The translations under genes were made by a program, and so were the position numbers. Positions 16,429 through 23,503 of a stretch of DNA of 40,029 bases are shown piece after piece. The notes under the pieces were generated by a model that worked only from the letters and a program-made list of their open reading frames with translations, was not told the DNA's origin and did not search any database. Numbering within the stretch: position 1 is the stretch's first letter; the number at the start of each line of letters is the position of its first letter. This stretch comes from Thermoleophilia bacterium. GTDB lineage: Bacteria > Actinomycetota > Thermoleophilia > Gaiellales > Gaiellaceae. The stretch spans positions 1 to 40,029 of the forward strand of contig JAICME010000008.1 of NCBI GenBank assembly GCA_025929425.1, given 5' to 3'.

Positions 16429-16449
16429 GGCGCCGGCTTTGCCGGCGTC
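16429..16449 (+). repeat. Three-base-loop palindrome just upstream of lgt
   Basis: CGCCGGC (16431-16437) and GCCGGCG (16441-16447) enclose TTT, extended by a G-T and a G-C pair. It lies 10 bases before the lgt ATG, so it could restrict ribosome entry or be a REP-like element. It shares stem composition and loop size with the priA hairpins. Confidence 0.45.
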
Positions 16450-16459
16450 GTGAGCGGGA

Positions 16460-17374
16460 ATGACCGGCGTCGTCCTCGGTTCCATCCCGTCCCCCTCGAA
16501 CGGCACCTTCGGCGTCGGGCCGCTGACGCTGCACATGTACGGCCTCATGCTCCTCCTCGGCATCGCGGCCTGCATCTGGCTCACCGGCCGGCGCTGGGTG
16601 AAATGGGGAGGCGACTGGGATCTCGTCTTTCGCGTAGCGCTCTGGGGCGTCATCTTCGGCGTGATCGGCGCGCGGGCGTATCACGACATCACGAGCTGGA
16701 GCCAGGATCCCGCGATCCACCAGCACTGGTGGGGCTTCGCGGCGGTGTGGGACGGCGGCCTCGGGATCTGGGGCGCGATCCTCGCGGGCGTCGCAGCCGG
16801 CGCGACCGTCGTACGGCGCTCCGGCAACAGCGTCCGCCTGATGATGGACGCGGTTGCGCCCGGGCTCCTGCTCGCCCAGGGCATCGGCCGCTGGGGGAAC
16901 TACTGGAACCAGGAGCTGTACGGGAGGCCGACGAGCCTCCCCTGGAAGCTCCGCATCGACCAGGCGCATCAGAACGGGATCCTCGCGAAGTACCGGTCGT
17001 CGGGCGAGTTCGGCTACTACCACCCGACCTTCCTCTACGAGTTCACCTGGGACCTCATCGGGGTGGGTGTCCTGCTGTGGATCGACCGGCGCTTCAAGCT
17101 GCGCCGGCCGGCGCTCTTCGCGCTCTACGTCGTCTGGTACACGACGTTCCGCACGTTCGAGGAAATCCTGCGGATCGATCCTTCGCACTACTTCGCGGGC
17201 GAGCGGATTAACTTCTGGGTCTCGCTCGTGGTCTGGGTTGCGGCGGTCGCGTTCTTCCTCTGGTGGCAGTTCTTCCGCGACCCCGGGCGGGACGAGAAGG
17301 AGAAGCCCGCGCCGAAAGCGCGGCCGATCCCGAAGGGGCCGCAGATGTCGGTCCCCAAGGGCCGCGTCCGGTAA
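16460..17374 (+). CDS. lgt: Prolipoprotein diacylglyceryl transferase
   Basis: The protein has 304 residues and is the membrane enzyme that transfers diacylglycerol from phosphatidylglycerol to the lipobox cysteine of prelipoproteins. Seven hydrophobic spans are apparent. Signatures are GPLTLHMYGLMLLLGI in the first helix, GVIGARAYH, DGGLGIWGAILAG (about 98-110) and the diagnostic GRWGNYWNQELYG (about 143-155, with the essential Arg). At the position of the essential His of E. coli Lgt (GGLSFHGG) there is a Trp; I recall actinobacterial enzymes commonly having GLGIWG, so this is probably lineage-typical. The C-terminus carries a basic cytoplasmic tail. The gene sits between the small dnaE-adjacent gene and scpA. 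Confidence 0.95.
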   Translation: MTGVVLGSIPSPSNGTFGVGPLTLHMYGLMLLLGIAACIWLTGRRWVKWGGDWDLVFRVALWGVIFGVIGARAYHDITSWSQDPAIHQHWWGFAAVWDGGLGIWGAILAGVAAGATVVRRSGNSVRLMMDAVAPGLLLAQGIGRWGNYWNQELYGRPTSLPWKLRIDQAHQNGILAKYRSSGEFGYYHPTFLYEFTWDLIGVGVLLWIDRRFKLRRPALFALYVVWYTTFRTFEEILRIDPSHYFAGERINFWVSLVVWVAAVAFFLWWQFFRDPGRDEKEKPAPKARPIPKGPQMSVPKGRVR

Positions 17375-17380
17375 CGACAC

Positions 17381-17386
17381 TAGGGT
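17381..17386 (+). promoter_or_regulatory. Candidate -10 box of scpA (leaderless)
   Basis: TAGGGT ends exactly seven bases before GTG 17394 with no ribosome-binding site. This spacing would place transcription start at the start codon. It lies six bases after the lgt stop. Confidence 0.5.
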
Positions 17387-17393
17387 CCGGACC

Positions 17394-18164
17394 GTGATCG
17401 TCCGGGAGCTCGAGCTCGACCTCGACGCGTTCGAGGGGCCGTTCGACCTGCTGCTCGCGCTCGTCCTCAAGGAGGAGCTCGAGCTGCGCGACGTCGACCT
17501 CGCGGGCATTGTCACGGCCTTCCTCGAACGGCTTGCGGAGCGGGAGGAGCTCGATCTCGAGGCGTGCGGCGAGTTTCTCGTCCTCATCGCGGCGCTCCTC
17601 GAGCTGAAGGCGCGAGCGCTCTTCCCCGACGAGGAGGCAGAGCTCGCAGAGCTCGACCCGGAGGAGGCGGCCGAGGAGCTCGCGCGGCGCCTGGCGGAGT
17701 ACCGGCGCGCCAAGGAGGCCGCGACCTGGTTGCGCGAGCGCCTCGCCGTGGAGGGCGACCGCTTCTTCCGCCTCGGCCCGGCGCCGCTCGCGCCGAAGGT
17801 CGAGACGCCGCTGGCGCCGCAGGATCCCGAGGGGCTGGCGAAGGTTCTCCGGCTGCTCGCACAGGATCCCCCTGCCGTCTCCCTCTCGCACATGGCGCTC
17901 CGCTTCCCGCCCGTCTCACACTTCCTCGACCGGTTCCGCGCGCTCCTCCGACGGCGCACGAAGTTCGACTTCGAGTCCGAGGTGGCGGAGATGACGCGAC
18001 TCGAACAGGCATCGGCGTTCCTCGCGCTGCTGGAGCTCCGTCGCGCCGGTGAGCTCTCGATCGAGCAGGCGGCGCCGTTCGCACCGATCCGCGTCAGCCG
18101 ACTGACGAAGGAAAACACCGTCGAACAAGAAAGGACCGCTGCATGGACAGCACGCTCCGCCTGA
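17394..18164 (+). CDS. scpA: Segregation and condensation protein A
   Basis: The protein has 256 residues and is the kleisin subunit of the SMC-ScpAB condensin, which organises and segregates chromosomes. The N-terminus ELDLDAFEGPFDLLLALVLKEELELRDVDLAGI is the typical kleisin helix that contacts SMC. The middle is Glu-rich (DEEAELAELDPEEAAEELARRLAEYRRAKEAA), and the C-terminus has FDFESEVAEMTRLEQASAFLALLELRRAGEL, the winged-helix part binding the SMC cap. GTG 17394 follows a TAGGGT box by seven bases. The end overlaps scpB by 22 bases, implying joint translation. No SMC gene is in this window. Confidence 0.95.
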   Translation: MIVRELELDLDAFEGPFDLLLALVLKEELELRDVDLAGIVTAFLERLAEREELDLEACGEFLVLIAALLELKARALFPDEEAELAELDPEEAAEELARRLAEYRRAKEAATWLRERLAVEGDRFFRLGPAPLAPKVETPLAPQDPEGLAKVLRLLAQDPPAVSLSHMALRFPPVSHFLDRFRALLRRRTKFDFESEVAEMTRLEQASAFLALLELRRAGELSIEQAAPFAPIRVSRLTKENTVEQERTAAWTARSA

Positions 18165-18745
18165 TTCCCGCTGACCCGCTCGACCGGCTCGCGCGGACGC
18201 TCGAGGCGCTGCTGGTCGTTGCGTCGACGCCGCTCTCGCTCGAGGATCTCGCCGCCGCGGCGGACGATGATCCGGAGCGGGTGGAGGACGCGCTGCAGCT
18301 CGTCGCCGACCGGTTCGCGGAAGAGCGGAGCGGAATCGTGCTGGAGCAGGTCGCCGGCGGCTGGGCCTTCCGAGCAGCACGCGAGGAGGCGGCCGCCTGC
18401 GCGCGCCTGTTCGAGCGGCCGGCGCAGCGGAACCTCTCTCAGGCGGCGCTCGAGACGCTCGCGATCGTCGCGTACCTCGGCCCTTGCTCGCGCCCGGACA
18501 TCGCGCGGATCCGCGGTGTCGCCGCCGACTCCGCGGTCGCGAACCTCCTCGAGCGGGGCCTGATCGCCGAAGCGGGCCGCGACACGGCCGCGGGCGGAGC
18601 GATCCGCTACCGGACGACGCCGCTTTTCGAGCGCGTCTTCGGGCTCGAGAGCCTCTCGGAGCTGCCACGCCTGGACGACGTCGGAGCGGACGCGGCGGAG
18701 ATCCGAGACCGCCTCCACGCGGTCGCCGAACGGCGCAGCGCCTAG
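18143..18745 (+). CDS. scpB: Segregation and condensation protein B
   Basis: The protein has 200 residues and two winged-helix domains. ScpB dimerises and binds the central region of ScpA. The first domain starts DRLARTLEALLVVASTPLSLEDLAAAA. The second contains LSQAALETLAIVAYLGPCSRPDIARIRGVAADSAVANLLERGLI, the most conserved part of ScpB, followed by YRTTPLFERVFGLESLSELP. ATG 18143 lies inside the scpA 3' end, and the SD-like AAGAAAGGA precedes it. The stop is inside the left arm of a 10-bp palindrome that may terminate the lgt-scpAB transcript. Confidence 0.95.
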   Translation: MDSTLRLIPADPLDRLARTLEALLVVASTPLSLEDLAAAADDDPERVEDALQLVADRFAEERSGIVLEQVAGGWAFRAAREEAAACARLFERPAQRNLSQAALETLAIVAYLGPCSRPDIARIRGVAADSAVANLLERGLIAEAGRDTAAGGAIRYRTTPLFERVFGLESLSELPRLDDVGADAAEIRDRLHAVAERRSA

Positions 18746-18778
18746 GCCGTTCCAAACACGGCCTAGGTACCAGGTACC
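18741..18778. terminator. 10-bp hairpin with tandem GGTACC repeats after scpB
   Basis: Arms CCTAGGCCGT (18741-18750) and ACGGCCTAGG (18758-18767) flank a seven-base loop, with the scpB TAG in the left arm. Overlapping the right arm, GGTACC occurs twice (18766-18771 and 18773-18778) one base apart. The element lies between convergent genes (scpB and GYD protein) and is probably a bidirectional terminator. Confidence 0.6.
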
Positions 18779-18805
18779 GACCGTGTCGAAAGAGGACGTG
18801 CCGCG

Positions 18806-19096
18806 TCAGAGCTTCTTGATGATGTGCTCCGCTTCCTCGCGTGTGAACGCGCGGAGCGTCTCCGTCTGCTCGGCTCCGTAATTGGCGAGCCGGGTGATGA
18901 TCTCGAGCGCCGTCTCGTCGTCGGGAGCCTCGAAGACCTCGACGACGTCGTAGCGGCCGAAGGTCACCCAGGCGCCGACGAGCTTCCCGCCGGCCTCCTC
19001 GATCTCTCGCTCGCCGTCCTCGACCCGGTCTCGCCAGGCAGGAAGGCCCATGCGCCCCTGCGACGTCCAGCGCATGAGCGAGATGTAGTGCGGCAC
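18806..19096 (-). CDS. GYD domain-containing protein
   Basis: This 96-residue soluble protein has a ferredoxin-like fold of the GYD family. It begins MPHYISLMRWTSQGRMGL. The motif GAWVTFGRYDVVEVFEAPDDETAL gives the Gly-Arg/Tyr-Asp signature, and the end EEAEHIIKKL is typical. GYD proteins are small, of unknown biochemical role, and often annotated only by domain. Start GTG 19096 gives the full family length. It is convergent with scpB and divergent from the pseudouridine synthase gene (17 bases between starts). Confidence 0.85.
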   Translation of the reverse strand: MPHYISLMRWTSQGRMGLPAWRDRVEDGEREIEEAGGKLVGAWVTFGRYDVVEVFEAPDDETALEIITRLANYGAEQTETLRAFTREEAEHIIKKL

Positions 19097-19101
19097 CCCC
19101 G

Positions 19102-19107
19102 TATCTT
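19102..19107 (+). promoter_or_regulatory. Candidate -10 box of the RluB-type gene (leaderless)
   Basis: TATCTT ends six bases before ATG 19114. The following CTCAGG is too close to the ATG to act as a normal Shine-Dalgarno, so a leaderless start is the simplest reading. Confidence 0.45.
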
Positions 19108-19113
19108 CTCAGG

Positions 19114-19797
19114 ATGCGCCTGAATGCGTTCCTCGCCCGGGCAGGGGTCGCCTCTCGCCGGCGCGCCGACGAGCTGATCAAGGCCGGCCGCGTCACCGTC
19201 AACGGCGAGCCGGGGCAGCTCAACACGGTGGTGGGCGCGCGAGACCGGGTCGCTGTCGACGGCGAGGAGGTCTCGCGGCAACCTCTCAGATACGTCCTCC
19301 TCCACAAGCCGGCCGGTGTGGTCACCACTGTGCGCGATCCCCAGGGACGCCCGACCGTCGTCGAGCTCGTCCCGGCCGAGCCAGGTGTAGTCCCCGTCGG
19401 GCGCCTCGACGCGGACACGACCGGAGCGCTCCTGCTCACGAACGACGGCCAGCTCGCCCACCGGCTCGCCCATCCACGCTACGGCGTCGAGAAGACCTAC
19501 GTCGCCGAGGTCGAGGGCGACCCGGAAGAGGACGCGCTCCAGCGGCTGCGCGACGGCGTGGAGCTCGACGACGGCCGAACCGCACCGGCACGGGCCCGCC
19601 GGCTCGGCCGCGGGCGGGTCGAGCTCGTCCTCCACGAGGGACGGAAGCACCAGGTGAAGCGGATGCTCGCCGCCGTCGGCCACCCGGTGACCCGGCTGCA
19701 CAGGAGCGGTTACGCCGGCCTGACCCTCGAAGGGCTCGAGCCCGGCAGCTGCCGGGAGCTCGAGCCCTCGGAGGTCATGGAGCTACGAGCCGGCTAG
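19114..19797 (+). CDS. Pseudouridine synthase, RsuA/RluB/RluE/RluF family
   Basis: The protein has 227 residues and isomerises uridine to pseudouridine in rRNA. An N-terminal S4 RNA-binding domain (MRLNAFLARAGVASRRRADEL through GRVTVNG, residues 1-48) precedes the catalytic domain. That domain has LLHKPAGVVTTV, and GRLDADTTGALLLTNDG places the catalytic Asp at about 99; HPRYGVEKTYVAEVEG and EGRKHQVKRMLAAVGHPV follow. The scpA-scpB-rluB order is common in Gram-positive and actinobacterial genomes, favouring an RluB-like 23S rRNA target, but RsuA-like specificity cannot be excluded. The gene's last 15 bases overlap the convergent phosphoesterase, and its 3' part carries a 36-base palindrome. 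Confidence 0.93.
   Translation: MRLNAFLARAGVASRRRADELIKAGRVTVNGEPGQLNTVVGARDRVAVDGEEVSRQPLRYVLLHKPAGVVTTVRDPQGRPTVVELVPAEPGVVPVGRLDADTTGALLLTNDGQLAHRLAHPRYGVEKTYVAEVEGDPEEDALQRLRDGVELDDGRTAPARARRLGRGRVELVLHEGRKHQVKRMLAAVGHPVTRLHRSGYAGLTLEGLEPGSCRELEPSEVMELRAG
19732..19767 (-). terminator. Long palindrome in the rluB 3' end, likely terminator of the minus-strand phosphoesterase
   Basis: GGGCTCGAG (19732-19740) pairs with CTCGAGCCC (19759-19767), and CCCGGCAG (19741-19748) with CTGCCGGG (19749-19756). This makes 17 base pairs interrupted only by a two-base bulge, with little or no loop at the centre. It begins 15 bases past the stop of the minus-strand phosphoesterase, the right place to end that transcript, yet lies wholly inside rluB coding sequence. 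Confidence 0.55.
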
Positions 19798-22077
19798 ATG
19801 CGCAGCCCGCCGTAGCAGCTCACGGACGTGCGCGAGGCCGCTCGTGATCTGACCGTGGGACGGCGTGATGCCGGCCGCGGCGTTGTTCAGCACCTGCTTG
19901 ATGGGAGCGGCCGCCGTATCGCGGTCGGCCGCCAGCTGCTGCAGTGCTGCTTGCGCGTCCTCGTAGGCGCTGTCGTTCGCTGCAGAGCCCGTGGCGAGTG
20001 CGTGGGTGTCGGCGATCAGCGTGTCGGTCGCGAACTGCCCGACGCTCGAGTTGATCTGGTCGTACCCCTTGGCCAGATTCGCCGTCGCCTCCAGCGCCGA
20101 ACTCGGGTCGGTGAGGGCAGCGGTGATCACGTGCCCGTCCGACTCGTAGTCGTCCTTCAGTCCGAGCAGGTAGAGCAGGGTCGGCCGGATGTCGGTCTCC
20201 TCGACCCATGTGCCGTTCGTGCTGGCTTCGGGGACGGTGCGCGTCGAGTTCGGATCCTGCGCCTCGTTACCACCCGTGGGCCCCGGGCCGTCCACGTGGT
20301 TGTTGACCACGCCGGGACCGACCATTCCCACCCAGGTGATGTCGATGTTCGGCGAGTAGTAGCCGTGGTCGTAGGCGAACCCTTTGTTGAACGACACGTT
20401 CGGCGTCCCCGAGGTGCTGAAGAAGTAGTCCGGCACCGGGAAGATCGAGTACGTGGGCGTTCGCAGCGGATCGTTCGTCTGCATGTGCAGGATCCGCTGC
20501 TCGACCCGGTCCGCCTGGTACTGGGCGATGTGCTCGCTGACGCCGCTGTACGCGTTGGTGTTCGTCATCGCGGCGGTGTCGCGTTCGAGCTGGCGGACCG
20601 TCGGATCGTTCGCGCCCGGATTGCCGCGTACGTAGAGCGAGGCGCCCTGCGCGTCGACGTCGAACAGTGTCCCGGCGCTCGGGGTCGTCGACAGCAGGCC
20701 GTTGATGTTGGCCTGGAGTTCGCCGTCCTGCGTCGCGCTGTAGTTGCAGGCGACCGTGACGCCGTCGCAACCGGCCGGCGTGGGCTCGACCGCCCGGCCG
20801 ACATTCGCTCCGGCGAACTGGTCGTTCTCCTCCGCCCCGATCACGAACTCGGTGTTCGACGGGTTGATGCCGTCGTCGGCGAGCCGCTGGAAGAACGCGG
20901 CGAACGCGTTGTCGTAGTCGTGCAAAGCGGCGACATAGCAGGCGTCGCCCGGGCCGAGCGCGTTGCCCGGAGAGGTACAGCCGGTCGCGCCGAACTTCTT
21001 GTCGTGAAGGTCGGAGATGTACCCATAGGTCACCGGGATGCCGGCCTCCTGCATGTCCGCGATCGCCGCGAGGCTCTGCGCTGCGGTCGGGTTGAAGCCC
21101 GGGAAGCCCGGCGTCTGCGAGAACGGCTCCTGCATCGTGTTCCCGTTGAGGTCGGTCAGGTCGCCGTTCGCGTCGGTCACCGGGAAGCCGTCGTGCGTCA
21201 CGTTGTCGCCGCCGCCGATGGCCGGTGCGACGTACTTCGCGCCGAACAGCGCCTGGTAGCCGTTGTAGCCGCCCGGCTCATCCGGCAACGAGTCGGCCAC
21301 GGCATGCGGCGAGTTCGCGCAGATCGCGTCGCCCTGCGCGCAGTGGATCGCCTCGCCGACGTATTCCGCAACCTGGATGTCCTTGAACCGGTCCGGGTTC
21401 GCGGCGGTCTCGATCGCTTCGGGCGAGCCGGCGCCGAAGACGGTGGGGACGTCGACGGCCGCGTTCTCGAGCACCATGTTCGCCGTCGAGAAGTTGCCGA
21501 CCGTGCACCCCGCGCGGGTGAAAGGAACCCACGGCGCGGGCGTGACGCGGTTCGGCGGACCGCTCGCGGGCACCGTGTCGGAGTACGTCATCGACGGCGC
21601 CGTGTCGACTGTGCTGGCCTTGGGAACCAGAGGCTTCGTGTCGATGATCGGCGACGTCCAGTAGGTGAACGAGGTCGCCGTGTCGGTGGTGCCGTCCGGG
21701 TTGTAGACGTTGTAGCTGTTCGTCACCGGCTGGCCGTGGCGGTCGCCGTAGAGCCCCGTGTAGATCGACAGGCTGTCGTCGGCCGTGTGGGCGATCAACG
21801 GCGTGTGCGTGTTCGAGAACACCGTGCCGTTCGACTCGAGGAAATTGAGGAGGTGCGGCATCTGCTCGAGGTCGGACGGGACGTTCCTGTTGTCCCGGAA
21901 GAAGTGCACGTTGTCGAACACGATGTTGATCACGTGCTTGACGCCGTTCCCGAGCTGGCACCCGGACGGCGGATCCGGCTGGGTCTGCTTCGGACCGCCT
22001 GCGCCGGCAACCTGCACGGCGACGAGCACGGAGAGCGTGGCGGCTGCGAGCACCGCGACTGCTGTCAGCTTCTTCAT
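19783..22077 (-). CDS. Secreted alkaline-phosphatase-superfamily phosphoesterase
   Basis: The protein has 764 residues. A Sec signal peptide (MKKLTAVAVLAAATLSVLVA, cut near VAGAG) leads into GVKHVINIVFDNVHFFRDNRNV, where the Asp is placed as first metal ligand of the alkaline phosphatase fold. TPLIAHTADDSLSIYTGLYGDRHG then offers the Thr/Ser nucleophile region. Later segments include PVTYGYISDLHDKK, FVIGAEENDQFAGANVGR and GFAYDHGYYSPNIDITWVGMVGPG, likely carrying more metal ligands. It would cleave phosphate esters outside the membrane; the substrate is unknown. The start ATG 22077 has a clear SD (AAGGGGGAA). Its leader closely matches that of the next phosphoesterase upstream. The 3' end overlaps rluB by 15 bases. 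Confidence 0.85.
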   Translation of the reverse strand: MKKLTAVAVLAAATLSVLVAVQVAGAGGPKQTQPDPPSGCQLGNGVKHVINIVFDNVHFFRDNRNVPSDLEQMPHLLNFLESNGTVFSNTHTPLIAHTADDSLSIYTGLYGDRHGQPVTNSYNVYNPDGTTDTATSFTYWTSPIIDTKPLVPKASTVDTAPSMTYSDTVPASGPPNRVTPAPWVPFTRAGCTVGNFSTANMVLENAAVDVPTVFGAGSPEAIETAANPDRFKDIQVAEYVGEAIHCAQGDAICANSPHAVADSLPDEPGGYNGYQALFGAKYVAPAIGGGDNVTHDGFPVTDANGDLTDLNGNTMQEPFSQTPGFPGFNPTAAQSLAAIADMQEAGIPVTYGYISDLHDKKFGATGCTSPGNALGPGDACYVAALHDYDNAFAAFFQRLADDGINPSNTEFVIGAEENDQFAGANVGRAVEPTPAGCDGVTVACNYSATQDGELQANINGLLSTTPSAGTLFDVDAQGASLYVRGNPGANDPTVRQLERDTAAMTNTNAYSGVSEHIAQYQADRVEQRILHMQTNDPLRTPTYSIFPVPDYFFSTSGTPNVSFNKGFAYDHGYYSPNIDITWVGMVGPGVVNNHVDGPGPTGGNEAQDPNSTRTVPEASTNGTWVEETDIRPTLLYLLGLKDDYESDGHVITAALTDPSSALEATANLAKGYDQINSSVGQFATDTLIADTHALATGSAANDSAYEDAQAALQQLAADRDTAAAPIKQVLNNAAAGITPSHGQITSGLAHVRELLRRAAHLAGS

Positions 22078-22203
22078 TCGTTCCCCCTTCGTGCGGTTTG
22101 ACCTAGTCCGCTATGCGATGGGACGAGCCTCGCCGTCCCGCGCCACCACGTGGGCTTCGCAGTGGTGACACGGCTGCTACGAAGCTGTGACCCGGTTCGG
22201 CCG

Positions 22204-22215
22204 GGACCCTACAAA
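22204..22215 (-). promoter_or_regulatory. Shared element TTTGTAGGGTCC upstream of the first phosphoesterase
   Basis: On the minus strand TTTGTAGGGTCC contains a TAGGGT -10-like hexamer about 127 bases before ATG 22077. The same 12 bases occur upstream of the second phosphoesterase (23492-23503). A promoter role is inferred from the repetition; no convincing -35 is seen. Confidence 0.35.
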
Positions 22216-22240
22216 TCGGCGGCGGGGCGCGCTGCGGAGA

Positions 22241-22309
22241 ACCGACCGGCCCCCGATGTTCAGGGGGCCCGAGCCCGGCGCGTGGCCGAAGCTCGAGCCC
22301 CCGGTCGGT
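22241..22309 (-). terminator. Nested hairpins after the second phosphoesterase
   Basis: ACCGACCGG (22241-22249) pairs with CCGGTCGGT (22301-22309), directly next to the TAA of the minus-strand gene. Inside, GGCCCCC (22248-22254) and GGGGGCC (22263-22269) form an alternative stem with an eight-base loop. The alternative folds overlap. This is the probable terminator of the upstream gene and separates it from the next phosphoesterase. The rest of 22078-22310 shows only the promoter-like motif. Confidence 0.6.
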
Positions 22310-22310
22310 C

Positions 22311-23408
22311 TTACGGCGTGAGGAACTCGGTCATCGGCGTGACCTGGGAGGTGTCCGACGCATAGGCGAGCTTCGGCAGACGCCACACCTCCTCGATCGT
22401 CGAGAGCAGGGAGTAGTGGTTGTACGGGGTCTGGCTGACGTAGCCGCCCGTCTTGCCGTGGCGGTTGACGACGACGACAGCCGGGACGAGCCCGCCGCCG
22501 TAGACGCCGCCGGGCCAGGCAGCGTTGATGTCCGGGTCACCCTTGGCGAGCACCGGGGAGTCGCAGCAGCCGGCCGGGGAGTCCCAGCCGCCGTTCACGG
22601 CATTGCCGGAGTAGTCGCCCTCGTCCGAGACGACGAAGATCGCGTCCTGCCCGTCGTGCCACGCCGGGCTGCCCATGATCATCTGCACGGTCCGCTTCAC
22701 GAACGCATCGGCATTCTGCTTCAGCACGACGTCGTTCGGGTCGTCATTCGTGCTGTTGTACGGACAGGGCGCCTCGGGATGACCCGGGACGGGGCTGTAG
22801 ACGCCGCCGTGCATGTCGTTGCACTGGTCCGGGACGATGAACGAGAAGTCCGCGGTCGTCCGCTCCTTCGCCAGGTCGGCCGCGAGAGCCGTGTAGGGCT
22901 TGTCGTTCGCCATCCGCGCCGGGTTGTTCCGGATGTCGTCGAACAGGACGAACGGGTTGTGCTTCGACGCGTAGAGCGGGTTGCCGGAGCTCGGCCAGTA
23001 GTCGGCCGTCTTGTCATCCGGCAGCGCTTCCATGTAGGCGGCCCACGTCTTGTGCCTCGCCTCGAGCTCGTCGACGAGGTTCACGTGGTCGAACCGGTTC
23101 GCCGGATTGTCGTCGTTGATCCACCAGTTCGAGCCGGAGATCATCGCGACGTAGTTCGGCTCGCTCGGATGCGTGACGCCGTAGTAGTTGGCGGCACTTG
23201 CGTATTGGTGCGCGAGCGAGGTGATGAACGGCGTGTTCGGGTCGCCGATCACGCTCTGCTTCGAGTGGTTCTCGAGCACGATCACGAAGACGTGATGCAG
23301 ATCGCTTCCCGCACGGTGGTGATGGAAGTCCGCCCCCGCCAGCTGAGTGGTGACGAGTGCTGCGATCACGGCGGCCGAGAGTGCCGCCAGTGCCGTGAGC
23401 TTCTTCAT
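22311..23408 (-). CDS. Secreted phosphoesterase family protein (phospholipase C / acid phosphatase type)
   Basis: The protein has 365 residues. A signal peptide (MKKLTALAALSAAVIAALVT, cut near LAGAD) precedes a domain like the phosphoesterase family that holds bacterial phospholipase C and AcpA. It has HVFVIVLENHSKQSVIG (Glu-Asn metal site), GVTHPSEPNYVAMISGS (Ser/Asn near the nucleophile position), FIVPDQCNDMHGG and AIFVVSDEGDYSGN, then HYSLLSTIEEVWRLP, a family hallmark. Four cysteines (QCND, APCPY and CCDS) may form disulfides, consistent with export. The substrate is unknown. The start ATG 23408 has SD GGGGAGG. It shares its leader and 5' element with the next gene, suggesting parallel regulation. 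Confidence 0.88.
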   Translation of the reverse strand: MKKLTALAALSAAVIAALVTTQLAGADFHHHRAGSDLHHVFVIVLENHSKQSVIGDPNTPFITSLAHQYASAANYYGVTHPSEPNYVAMISGSNWWINDDNPANRFDHVNLVDELEARHKTWAAYMEALPDDKTADYWPSSGNPLYASKHNPFVLFDDIRNNPARMANDKPYTALAADLAKERTTADFSFIVPDQCNDMHGGVYSPVPGHPEAPCPYNSTNDDPNDVVLKQNADAFVKRTVQMIMGSPAWHDGQDAIFVVSDEGDYSGNAVNGGWDSPAGCCDSPVLAKGDPDINAAWPGGVYGGGLVPAVVVVNRHGKTGGYVSQTPYNHYSLLSTIEEVWRLPKLAYASDTSQVTPMTEFLTP

Positions 23409-23491
23409 TCGACCTCCCCTTTAGGTCGTGGTTTCTGACCAGGCCGAGGCTGTCGGGACAGCCCGAGCCGAAGCCCCCTTCGAGCTCGCGC

Positions 23492-23503
23492 GGACCCTAC
23501 AAA
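23492..23503 (-). promoter_or_regulatory. Shared element TTTGTAGGGTCC upstream of the second phosphoesterase
   Basis: This is the same 12-base minus-strand string as at 22204-22215, here about 84 bases before ATG 23408. Its TAG doubles as the trpS stop codon, so part of the match could be coincidence. If it is a promoter, the phosphoesterase is transcribed independently of trpS. Confidence 0.35.

Noticed and set aside
16292-18718. An 808-codon open frame antisense to lgt-scpA-scpB
   Set aside because: It crosses several real genes and contains only low-complexity Arg/Ser/Glu sequence typical of antisense frames.
18806-19096. Small GYD gene as one half of a toxin-antitoxin pair
   Set aside because: No partner gene of suitable size overlaps it, and the GYD fold is not a known toxin or antitoxin.
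19828-22101. A 757-codon plus-strand frame antisense to the large phosphoesterase
   Set aside because: The minus-strand gene has signal peptide, SD and phosphatase motifs. The plus frame is Arg/Val-rich without motifs.
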